A DNA stretch of 64,000 nt from Yarrowia lipolytica. Lineage: Eukaryota; Ascomycota; Dipodascomycetes; Dipodascales. How positions within the stretch are numbered: the stretch's first letter is position 1; every line of letters starts with the position of its first letter. The position numbers and the translations under genes are program-made. Location: positions 2,418,001 through 2,482,000 of the forward strand of contig NC_090771.1 in assembly GCF_001761485.1 (NCBI RefSeq), given 5' to 3'. The notes under the pieces were generated by a model. That model had not been told where the DNA came from. It did not search any database and saw only the letters and a list, made by a program, of their open reading frames with translations. Of the stretch, positions 55,002-64,000 are shown piece after piece.

Positions 55002-57806
55002 CTAAATCGCAACAGCACCTCGCTCTCTCCACTGGTCTCGCAGCACCCGTCGCTGCTCGGCCATCTCCTTCCATCCATCGTCGTCGTCGTCGTCATCGTC
55101 ATCCTCCGTGTACACGGGCATGTGGGTCTGCGACATGACGCGTCGCTGTTGCTGACCCAACTCAGGTACGGTGGCCGACCGGTTGAAGGCCCGCACGTTG
55201 AAACCAGGTCTGTACCGGCTTCGGTTACTCATGCCGGAGCCTCCAGAGGCAATGGAGGTGTTGTCGCTAGCAAACCGAGGATTGGGTGTTGACAAATCGT
55301 TAGTGCTCCATCTGTGCTTGAGCCCATGGATCGAGGGGGGAGCAGTGGTAGCTCCAGCCGAAGAGGGAGGGCCAGCAAGCCCTCCGCCAGGGAATCCGCC
55401 AGGTACTCCACCGCCCTGCATCTGCTGCTGCAAGGTCATTTGCATCTGCATTTGCATCTGCATGAGCTGGGCCATCTGGGCCTGCAGACCGCCAGGAGGA
55501 GGGGCTTCGTAGATACTACTACTATCGTTCAACGAACCAGCGTAGCCCCGCATGCCACCCATAGACATGGCAGAGGGCATGCCACTCTTTCTCTTGATCT
55601 TCTCCTTCTCCTCACGCGCAATTTCGGCCACCAGACCCCGGTTGGGCTGGGGTCCGGACAGCAGAGGATGGGGCACGCCGCTGAGGCGCGATCGGCCAAA
55701 GGGCATGTTACGGGAAGACGCCGAGTTGACAGACATAGTGTCCGAGTCCCGAGGCTTGAACATGGGCGACGTGGATGCGCTCTTGGAGTACATCATGGGC
55801 GACGCCGCCAGCTCAATGTGTGAAGACAGATTGGTGTCTGACGACATGGTTTTGAGTCGCTGAGAGTCGCGCGGGAAGCCGTGGGCCTGCAGGATTCCCA
55901 GAGGCACGTCGTCGAGGTCATCCTCGGAGTCAGAGCCGCCAAAACTGTGGCCTCCGGACATGGGAGGAGTCTTGAAGGCCGGCGTGGATGAAGCTCCCGT
56001 CACCTTCATCATCTTCTGTCGGTACACAGCAAGGTGGGCCTGTTGCTTGGCCCGCATCTTAGCATTCTCCAGCTTCTCGTCGTCGTCGTACGCGTAGTCG
56101 TCGTCCGAGTTGTCGCCGTTCTCGCCACCGGAGCCAGGTCCGTCTGTGTTCATGGCATTCAGATCCACGGACGCACGTCGGTAGTTTTCGTACTGCGCCT
56201 TAGTCACCACCCGACCTGCAGGAGGCGTGGCGGCTGGTCCGGGGCCACGTGGACTGGCGTCCTTCTTGCAGTACTTGTCAAAGTCGAGCTCTTGCGCAAG
56301 CTTTTGGTTGTACGCCTCTAGATCAGAGACACCACTAAGGTTGAGCTTGTAGGCGTTGGGAGGAGGATTGGCGAACTTGTTGGGAGACTTGTCTGGCGAC
56401 ATGACGTTGGTAACCTGGCCAGGCGAAAGGAGATACCCTGGAGTGGACTGACCGGGAGTGGTGCGGCCAGGAGACAGAGGGTTCGTCAGCGGTCTGTGTG
56501 CGGCGTCTTCTCCAGCCCACGCAGAAGACGTTCGGTCGTCCTGGGCAGTGACACGGAAGGTGTCTTCGTACTCCTGCTGCCGAATGGCAGCGTCATCCTC
56601 CAGGCGCTGCTGGTATTTGCCGTTCTTGGCCATGCCGCGCGTAATGTCCTCGGTGGACGGCACCACAGTCGCAACACCTCCGCCCGTCACGGAGCGTCTG
56701 TTGGTGGCTCGGATTGTGTGGGGAGCGTCCGACTGGTCGTGTGGAGTCTGGCTCTGTGTCTGTGGGTGCTGCTGTGCTGTTGTTGCGTCCGTGCTTGTGT
56801 TCAAACTGTCGTCTCCAAACTGGAAAGAGGACACGGAGTCGTTTCGGTATGGATCCTCAGACTCGCCGTAGGGGTCGCCGTAGTTGTACTGGTAGTCGTA
56901 GCCGTCGTCGTGAAGCTCCCGCGTCAGCGCCTCGGTGTACTCCTCGTCCTCACCCTGCTTGTTGTACTTGAGCGTGCCCTCGGTCTGCTCTCCTGACAGA
57001 GAGTCGTAGGGGCCCTTGAAGAACTTTTTGAACGTGTCCTTTTTGGATGCAGCCTTACCGAGAATCTGCTCGGCAGGAGGGGAGGAGCCAGCCTTTTGCA
57101 GAGGCGGCTCGGGCGATGTGTGTTCCGTGGGCATGGTGTACGACGACGCCGCGGAGTTTGTGTTGAAGCCGGACTGCTGGATTTGTGGGCTGGGCTGAAT
57201 GGAGTCGTCACTGTGGTCTCCAAAGGAGTCCTCGAGCTCGTGGGGGTCCATGTTTTCGCGGGTCAGGGTCTTTGAGGCCTTTGAGGTCTTGGTCAGCTTT
57301 GTCGGATCGAGAGACTGTCGTCGTGCGGGATAATTTCCCAGGTGTGCTGGGTGGTGTGGTGATGGTGTGGAGGTGGTAAGTGGTGTCAAATGCATCTGGT
57401 TGTGCTTGTGCTTTTCCCTTTCCTCTTGCGAAATAAGGTTTGGGGACCACGACCTATTTTTAGGTTGCGCTGTACCTCCTGCAAAGCCATTGTCCTGCAC
57501 TGCAGAGGGGGACTGCTGTACAGGCGAGCTTTGGGGCGACCAGCTGAAGGACGAATTGTCCGACGCACTAGCAGACGATCCAAAGTGGGGGAGAACCCAT
57601 TCGCAAGCGGGCAGATTGAGCGGCAAATGCGCTGCGGAGTCGGACCCCGTCACGTGCGTTTCGCTTTTGAGGCTGTTGAAGGTCAGGCTCTCGGACGACA
57701 CAGAGGGCGAAGAGATGGACGGAGAGGTGACCGTTGGAGACGCCACCGACGGGCCGCCGTCCCCTTTATGCTCCTTAGAGACGTGTCGCTTGAAGATTTT
57801 CAGCAT
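55002..57806 (-). CDS. large, mostly disordered protein of unknown function
   Basis: 934 residues from the ATG at 57806 (MLKIFKRHVSKEHKG); the frame runs further upstream but only to TTG. Most of it is Ser/Pro/Asp/Gln-rich and predicted disordered. Ordered islands: a basic KKDTFKKFFKGPYDS segment at about 255-270, and SDLEAYNQKLAQELDFDKY at about 500. A helical KLENAKMRAKQQAHLAVYRQ stretch lies near 590. DDVPLGILQAHGFPRDSQRL near 650 looks like a short conserved motif. A REEKEKIKRKSG helix, a QMQMQMQM/QQQMQ repeat near 795-805 and a run of about ten Asp near 905 follow. The C-terminus is WKEMAEQRRVLRDQWRERG. The basic start and disordered scaffold resemble cortical or polarity proteins such as Seg1-like eisosome factors, but I cannot assign a family. 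Confidence 0.8.
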   Translation of the reverse strand: MLKIFKRHVSKEHKGDGGPSVASPTVTSPSISSPSVSSESLTFNSLKSETHVTGSDSAAHLPLNLPACEWVLPHFGSSASASDNSSFSWSPQSSPVQQSPSAVQDNGFAGGTAQPKNRSWSPNLISQEEREKHKHNQMHLTPLTTSTPSPHHPAHLGNYPARRQSLDPTKLTKTSKASKTLTRENMDPHELEDSFGDHSDDSIQPSPQIQQSGFNTNSAASSYTMPTEHTSPEPPLQKAGSSPPAEQILGKAASKKDTFKKFFKGPYDSLSGEQTEGTLKYNKQGEDEEYTEALTRELHDDGYDYQYNYGDPYGESEDPYRNDSVSSFQFGDDSLNTSTDATTAQQHPQTQSQTPHDQSDAPHTIRATNRRSVTGGGVATVVPSTEDITRGMAKNGKYQQRLEDDAAIRQQEYEDTFRVTAQDDRTSSAWAGEDAAHRPLTNPLSPGRTTPGQSTPGYLLSPGQVTNVMSPDKSPNKFANPPPNAYKLNLSGVSDLEAYNQKLAQELDFDKYCKKDASPRGPGPAATPPAGRVVTKAQYENYRRASVDLNAMNTDGPGSGGENGDNSDDDYAYDDDEKLENAKMRAKQQAHLAVYRQKMMKVTGASSTPAFKTPPMSGGHSFGGSDSEDDLDDVPLGILQAHGFPRDSQRLKTMSSDTNLSSHIELAASPMMYSKSASTSPMFKPRDSDTMSVNSASSRNMPFGRSRLSGVPHPLLSGPQPNRGLVAEIAREEKEKIKRKSGMPSAMSMGGMRGYAGSLNDSSSIYEAPPPGGLQAQMAQLMQMQMQMQMTLQQQMQGGGVPGGFPGGGLAGPPSSAGATTAPPSIHGLKHRWSTNDLSTPNPRFASDNTSIASGGSGMSNRSRYRPGFNVRAFNRSATVPELGQQQRRVMSQTHMPVYTEDDDDDDDDDGWKEMAEQRRVLRDQWRERGAVAI

Positions 57807-59680
57807 ACCAAAAACGGGGATCTGTGAGAGAGTGGTGGTGGTTGTGGTTGTGGTTCTGGAGTGAGTGAGCGAGCGGTTTGTGTCACTGTCTGTGTGACTT
57901 GGAAAGTAGCGACTGGCGGAAGAATGTGTCTGTGTCGGACTGTGTGGATAGGATCGAACGAAAGAAGAGGGGTCGGGAGAGCTCAATGACTCAGAACAAG
58001 TGTTACGGAAAAAACGGTTTCGGCCTCCTATCTGATGGTTGCAATCCTGCTGAAACACACTGTGGAAATGTGTACAGTAATAGGGGGCTGGGAGAAATGC
58101 AAAAGTGAGTGGTTTTTGAATGCCGGGGAGTTCGCGGGGGGTTGTGGCAACGAATGGGGGAGAAGACGTCGAGGTCTCGGGGCAAACAGAAGATGGTCTC
58201 AAAAGATGGGATTCTGGAACCTCCGCCTCCTTATATTAGTGCGCCAGCTAGTTGGACGCAATCGACTGACATGGTGAAGCACATGTATGCATGCATGCGG
58301 CCGAGCTTAAAGATTGCTAATTTAGAAACAGCTCCACTAACCCTTAGACACGGACGGTAATGTACAATGGTTACTGTCTGCGGCTCCTCGGGGTTGTGAT
58401 GAGCCCAACTAGACCAAGTGACGCACACTCAAACCACAATATGTTTGCATGCAGCCCTCATTCCCGACTTATCGATAACATGGATACAGACAGGTACACA
58501 TGTGCATGCACGCTACATGCATGAAACTGCACATAACACATGGAACTAGACATAAAGGGGGAGGGAGTCTCATCTTTCCAATGTCGCTCTCCAATGTCGC
58601 TCTCCCATGTCGCTCTCCAATGTCGCTCTCAATTCCTTATATTGCTGCTCGTATATTCGTCTTTCGCTTGCTACGTATCCCGTTCGAGAATCCAAAATAG
58701 GCAACCGAAACTGTATTGTCTGCCACACTTGATTGTCTCTCGTCTATCGCGCCAGCCAGGTTGGAGCAAGACTCTCCACGGTCGTCGTATCGACCGCGAG
58801 ACACGGCTGTCGCGCAGAAGAATAATATCCTGGAAAATGCCGCTTCTCGGTCACCCCATGTGTGGAATGTGTCTCTTGGGAACGTGTGTGCACGGATTGC
58901 AGAGTGCTTTTTTTGTCCGAACCTTGCCCTAATTTGGATATTTACACTGGGAAAAAAGGTGGAGATTAAACCCAGAGAGGGAGGACTCGTTGCCTCTTTT
59001 CTGTAACGGTCGAGCTGTCCAGCCCTAGCTTTGGGCACGCAAATGGTTGGTTTTCGTCCTTTCACGGGGTCACCGATATTACTCTGCTCTCTTCAACAAT
59101 GGAACGTGAAGAATACGATACAAGAAATAGGTTTCAGTCTTATAAATATGCGTTGGATATAAAGATATTGTTTTGAGTCTTTTGTGGGGTGTCTTGGGCG
59201 GTTGGACGTATTGTCTGAATTGCATTGGGGCGAGGGGAGAAGCTGGGATTCACTTCAACATGGTCTTAGCTGGGTCAGTTGGACGTGGTCTTCTAGCTGA
59301 ATTTGGGATTCGGCGATTGGGGAATATTTTGTCCCATTTTTTGCAGATTTTTGATCGAATCGCTCCGGGCTGAAAGTTGCCTGAAATCAGATGAAAAAAT
59401 CTGGTGCCGATGAACTTGGGGTTCTTCGGTATCATGATAAATACCGTACTCGCACCGCACATGTCTCTTGTCGTACGTGTTTACTTTCATCTGCCCCCAT
59501 TATTCTATATTATCAAGAAATATTATTTCATGGAGCCCCTGAACAGGGTTGCACCGATTATATTCTGGATATTATGTAATAAACATGCACCCTCGGCGTA
59601 TTACCTCGCTACAGGAATGTCTTAGCACAGAATGTACCAAGTACATACGTCAGTGCTCAGGAGCTGTTGCAGCTCTTCCG
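57807..59680. other. upstream region of disordered-protein gene
   Basis: Promoter and leader of the gene at 55002-57806. A (GT)n/(GGTTGT)-like repeat at 57833-57855 lies about 30 bp before its start codon. A 13-bp tandem repeat at 58578-58629 is listed separately. Several ATGCATGC-type alternating runs occur at 58280-58300 and 58503-58525. No other gene is supported. Confidence 0.5.
58578..58629. repeat. 13-bp tandem repeat, four units
   Basis: Four head-to-tail copies of CCAATGTCGCTCT. Only the third differs, by one base (CCCATGTCGCTCT). It lies about 770 bp upstream of the disordered-protein start codon. 13 bp is not a multiple of three and no gene covers it, so it is probably a non-coding minisatellite. 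Confidence 0.85.
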
Positions 59681-62400
59681 CGGAGCTCATGAGCATCAAC
59701 AACTCATGGTGCAAGTATCGATATCAGGAGAACTCACTTTCGATCCAAATCACATCTACTTGGAGTTCTGTCCTTGAAAAATGCTATGGGGACTGTCCAA
59801 GACCTTTGGCGGCACATTGAACGCTTCAAACACTTCGTCATTCAAGAAATGGATCCTTTGAGAGACAAAGCTTGGGTCGATCACAGACACCAATGATGAA
59901 GCCGTATATGGCTCCCGGTACTCGTTCAGCGTAGTCCATCAGTGTAACTAGAGAGACTTACAATGTGATTCTCAGCTGGAGATATCAAGTCCATCAACTA
60001 GAGTATATTAGAGTAGAGTATATTAGAGTATATCTTCTGTCCTACACCCTTACGAGGTACTCCAATGTTCCCATTCTCCTAGGGGTCTCTAGAGCACGCT
60101 GAGATGGCCAATAGCCCGATGTTGGTGGAATGACCATCAAGCTCAAGGATACTGTTCCTCGAACAGCTTTCTGCTCACAGTTTTATCGTAAACCACGCTG
60201 TGTTCGACAAGTCCCCAAATCTGCCGAGCAACAGATACACACACAACCCCGTTGAACGATTCGCATGTCGTTCATATTGGACCCTTTCTCGGCGAGGATC
60301 TTGTTGGACTCTGCGTAAATCCACTTTCGCAATACGAGACGCTGCTGAGTCCCCGACCAACTCGTTGAAGGATACTGGTACGAGAACGTCACTCATCTTA
60401 GGTATATCCCTCCCTCAACTCGTTCGTACAGCTTCAAGTTGAACATGTAGGGTCCGAATTACGATACAAGGACAAGTATACCGACCAAGTACTGGAGGTA
60501 AAGTGATTGCATACATCGGATCGTCGTCTCCGAATCTTTCTGCCGTGTCCACCCAGTATGCAGTATTCTTCAGGTCTCTTGCTACAGTGCAACGAGAATA
60601 GTTACTTAGTCTGACCGAGCTATGGTTCGTTTTCTTACTTTCTGGTTTTCTAACTTGTTGTGTCTGTCAGTATCACTTCAATGAGACGATTTCTGTATCA
60701 GTATCGTCATACTCAACATAATAGCGGACTGAAAGACTCTCGACGAACCGAACCACCTCTTTGCGGAATTTCAAACTACAGCACTTTGTGATCTCGACAC
60801 AGCCAAGACATAATCAAGCGCTCTGCAAGAGAAACTGGATGTCATATCCAGAAGATTGAACTTCACCAACGAATAAAGGGAACGACTGTGAGAATAGATA
60901 TACATCTTCACCCAATTCTGCAACAATATGAGTCCACAATGCATATGAACACCAGAAAAACATCATCACGATCACCCGTCTCTTTTTGGGTCGTATTTAT
61001 TTGTTGAATTTGCCGGTGACCACCTTTTTTTTTTTTGATGATTGATGCCGCTCTTGGTTCACGTATGACCACCAGTGATTTTTATCAGGTCTACCAGTTC
61101 TGACAGTCAGGAGTCCGTGAACCAATTGAAGTGGAGTATTCAGTCGGCCTCAGTTAAACAAAAGTCTTCTCAGGGCTATGAATAACGCATCTGAACTATC
61201 TCTGGGCGTTTATGGGCGTCTTCAGCTCATCTCCTGTCCTTTCTACAGAGATGGTGAGGCAGAAGAAGGAGGTTGATAGTGTGTGAGCCAGTAATAGAGC
61301 TTTTCAGCTGTCCACGATGAACACTGCCATTTCGATGTCCATAGAACCTCTGCTTTCCAGCGAGTCTGGTCTATCTTTGTTCAGCGAATCAGTCTCTGAA
61401 CCAATTATCAAAGGAGCTAGACCATAAAGACATTGCAGAACCTGATTGATTCAGTATTGTGGGATTCACATAAATATGCTCGAGTGCGACCTATTAACCA
61501 GTTCTGAAGGACATTCTCCTCATCTAAAGCCCTGATCAAGCTTCTGTTATGATGCCCTCTACCACTAGGAGCTTTCCAATGAGAAAATGGAGTTGTCTCA
61601 TAGTAGGTGGGTGAGTTGAACGGACTCGGTAGTAATAGATTCGTTCTATAAAGACGGTAGTAAGTGAATCGAGAAGTGTTCATTAGATTATGTGGTTCGC
61701 AGTTGTGTGGAATCAATGGTCCAAACGTTTCTGAGTCTATGGGTTCTCATTGCACCCACAGCTGACTCAGCAGAACACCAGAACTAGTTTTGGAGACAAG
61801 TCGTCTCGGAGACATTCTGTTGGCATTCTGAACAGTCCAAGAAAGTCCAATTACCAACCTTTGATTCTACCTTTAGTCCCTGCTCCATAATAATTGACCT
61901 CCATCACGCTAATAGCTTCGAAAATGGTACCATTCGACTGGTTGTAAATAGGCGATCGTTTTGGTACCATTTTTTCATACTCACTACGAGTGCGAAACCC
62001 TTCTCCCATTCCACAATCTGGCCAACTCGTGCTCTGATGCTGACTCACAGCAATATGCCTTCTCTTTGAATCCTCTTTCTTCTTTTGGCGCCATTCAGAC
62101 AAGAATAGGTCTTCTTAGATGTCTCATCGTGCCGGAGATGCCTCGTCTGGGTTCAGTAAAAGCAAAGTTCCTCAGAGAAGAGAAAAGAGAAAGACATTCA
62201 GGGAGAGCAACAAGAATGTACAGAGTACTTGTAGTTCTAGTAACGTTTCGGATCGTCTTTGGTGAAGTGACGGTGCCAACATGTTCAAATGGTTTAGAGG
62301 TGCGAGTGTTGAACCAGTACTCGTTCTGGATCCATGGTCACCGATAGCCGAATCAGCTATGGCTAGACCGCTACTCCACGGTGAGGGATGTATTCTAATC
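59681..62400 (-). pseudogene. decayed coding sequence of unknown family
   Basis: Several short minus-strand stretches read like real protein but are interrupted many times. Examples are EPYTASSLVSVIDPSFVSQR and NDEVFEAFNVPPKVLDSP near 59780-59950. Others are LVPVSFNELVGDSAASRIAK near 60320-60390, SGRGHHNRSLIRALDEENVL near 61470-61560, and EYEKMVPKRSPIYNQSNGTI near 61920-61990. Composition and hydrophobic patterning differ from the surrounding random frames. I cannot name the family. It may be an old host gene or an old mobile element, and clearly not functional. The edges are approximate. Confidence 0.4.
61025..61036. repeat. homopolymer T run
   Basis: An uninterrupted run of about a dozen T on the + strand, in otherwise unassigned sequence. 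Simple slippage product. Confidence 0.7.
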
Positions 62401-62628
62401 GCCTCTCGGTTTAAGTCTTGTTTAGTCTTGCTTTAGCATCGATCAGAGTTGCCAACGGTTCATGATGAGATCACAGAGAAAGAGAGAGAGACTGGAGTCG
62501 GATGGATGAGTAATCACCATAAGCAGACACAATCAGAGTACAAGTACGAGTACGAGTACTTGTTACTCGCAACTACCACTCCACCCCCATAGTTACGCTC
62601 GACTTCTCCCCAGCCAATATGCCTCTAT

Positions 62629-62660
62629 TTAGTCACATCTTGGGTTAGTCACATCTTGGG
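62629..62660. repeat. 16-bp tandem repeat, two exact units
   Basis: TTAGTCACATCTTGGG occurs twice in tandem, followed by a partial third (TT). At the junction it creates one exact GGGTTAGTCA, the telomere repeat unit reported for Y. lipolytica. A single unit is not evidence of telomeric origin. Confidence 0.75.
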
Positions 62661-63490
62661 TTCACATGTCAGCGGCCAGCCGAATTGCTGCGTACGCGCT
62701 TTGCTGCTCTTACCGTGCAATTAGTGATCGTCCTGGGCTGCAAATAACCTCATGTAGCCATCTAAAACAAGTTGCGACACAAATTGAGCCCGCCAGAGGG
62801 ACGCCACCTCGATTGCTCACCCGCATCTGGAGGCTGTATCATACTTTTGGATTCTTTTCTTTCCGTCGGCAAACAGGATTCGAACCGAAAGTCACCTCAA
62901 CCAAGACACAGGCACCAAACTTTTTCCACGGGCCACAAAAAAAAGAAAAAAAATGGCCAAACTTGTGCATCGTTTGCGCACGCTGGATCCTCTTCTCTTT
63001 TTTTTTTTCCTCGCCCTCGAGGGCCGCTGAGCCGCCGCCCCGCCGCGTGTGAGACATGGTGCGGAGTGGTGCAGCCCGCCTGTCGGGTTTGTTCGTGGTT
63101 GGATGGTTCGAACGGCAATAGCCAAGCAATATGCTACAGGCAGCAATCGAGCAATCGAGACGTGCATCCCATCCGAGAGAGTGAACTGGTGAATAGGTCC
63201 GTTAACAGAGTCGCCATACTTGTATAGGTGCTGTACTGGTCTCAACCCATATCTACCTGTAGCTATCATTTTCAATTAGTGGATCTGGCGATGACGCGGC
63301 ACCCTTTCTCTCTCTATTTGTCTGTCTCTCTCTGCGGCACTGCTGAGACGCGACCTTTTTTCCCGATTTTCCCCCCATTTTTTTTCCTTTCTTTCTTCGC
63401 ACAGAAATCGAACTCCACTCCTTCAACTGGGTTTCGATGGCTGCCACGCAGTTCGATTCGTGCAGAACCAAACTAAAAATACATGAGACG

Positions 63491-63522
63491 GGAAGAAAAA
63501 AAAAAAAAGAAAAAAAAAAAAA
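63491..63522. repeat. A-rich simple sequence
   Basis: Runs of about 13 and 14 A broken by single G bases (GGAAGAAAA...AGAAAA...AAGG). Low-complexity sequence, possibly nucleosome-excluding promoter DNA. Confidence 0.8.
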
Positions 63523-64000
63523 GGAGTCTGCATTTTACAATAAATCATTTTTTTAAAAAAAAATATCTTCTGAACCATGCGCCAAGCGACAGACTGACAG
63601 AAACGTCATAGCGTCAGAATTGCCAGCCAGACTTTGTTCACCAATCCCGGAATTGCTTGTATCGACTCCATTCCCGAATAACCACCGCCCAATGAATAAT
63701 TGAACGCCCCTATCCTATAGTATCGTAGCTATAAAATATAATTATGACACCAAAAAAATTACGGTTAAAAGCTACAGCAATTACCCCAAACAATCAGTGT
63801 ACGAGTGAGTACTCGTAGGTACACACAAGTGTTTAGGAACCCAGGCCGGACTGAGTCCGCTCTAGCCCCTGGAGGTCAACAGCTCATATAATACACAAAT
63901 ATTCTTTCGGGTCCGACTGTTTTATGTCACTTGGCGCTAAGCCCCTGTCATTGCCATAATGAACTGAGACGGTGAAACCCACATAGATTTCAGTCAATTA

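Larger units (their letters stand above)
62401..64000. other. intergenic, right end of window
   Basis: No supported gene. Contains a TACGAG repeat (62535-62565), two copies of a 16-bp repeat (62629-62660), CT-rich runs (63300-63395) and A-rich runs (63491-63522). It is probably the regulatory region of a gene beyond the window. Confidence 0.45.

Noticed and set aside
62865-62945. B-box-like GGTTCGAATCC on the minus strand (possible tRNA)
   Set aside because: The T-stem does not pair and no A box or anticodon arm can be placed upstream. It looks like a chance match.

Overview
The window looks like a piece of nuclear chromosome of the oleaginous yeast Yarrowia lipolytica. Four things point there. 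Introns use GTGAGT donors and have a TACTAAC-type branch site only a few bases before the acceptor AG. A dispersed 5S rRNA gene sits directly behind a tRNA-like sequence. Most host genes favour CGA for arginine. The mitochondrial P-loop protein Ind1 is present, as expected of a yeast that keeps respiratory complex I. My recollection is that Y. lipolytica IND1 lies on chromosome B; I could not check this here.

Layout, left to right. 0.5-5.3 kb: a GPI-anchored Ser/Thr-rich wall protein, then the divergent mitochondrial pair IND1 / MSS1. 5.5-9 kb: the Golgi genes RUD3 and SYS1 diverge from a promoter holding five CACGTG-core boxes. 9.3-15.5 kb: a SLD7-like replication gene, a casein kinase 2 alpha subunit, and MCM7 with two MluI cell-cycle boxes. 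16.2-17.1 kb: a second small GPI wall protein. 19.1-26 kb: adenylate cyclase CYR1, rebuilt here as three exons (2052 residues) with a 670-nt first intron after codon 16. 28.2-29.1 kb: a Rab4-like GTPase. 31.4-35.9 kb: CLU1, rebuilt as a 28-nt first exon, a 930-nt intron and one long exon. 36.1-36.3 kb: a tRNA-Gly(GCC)-like leader fused to 5S rRNA, with an aberrant junction. 37-38.4 kb: an Eht1/Eeb1-family alpha/beta hydrolase. 42.7-47.9 kb: FMP30, ECM31 and the small DNA polymerase delta subunit CDM1. 49.2-52.8 kb: an uninterrupted 1201-codon pogo/Fot1-like transposase gene. 55-57.8 kb: a 934-residue, mostly disordered protein of unknown function. 57.8-64 kb: no intact gene recognised, but what looks like decayed coding sequence at about 59.7-62.4 kb.

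Functional themes: DNA replication (SLD7, MCM7, CDM1), Golgi and endosome traffic (RUD3, SYS1, Rab4-like), mitochondrial function (IND1, MSS1, CLU1, FMP30, ECM31), signalling (CYR1, CK2 alpha), and cell wall. Most of these are ordinary single-copy housekeeping genes.

The most unusual objects are two. The transposase keeps the second and third catalytic aspartates but appears to have lost the first, and it carries a roughly 300-residue coiled-coil insertion. In the tRNA-5S fusion, about 24 bases at the junction match neither partner. All family assignments come from reading motifs by eye; no database search was run.
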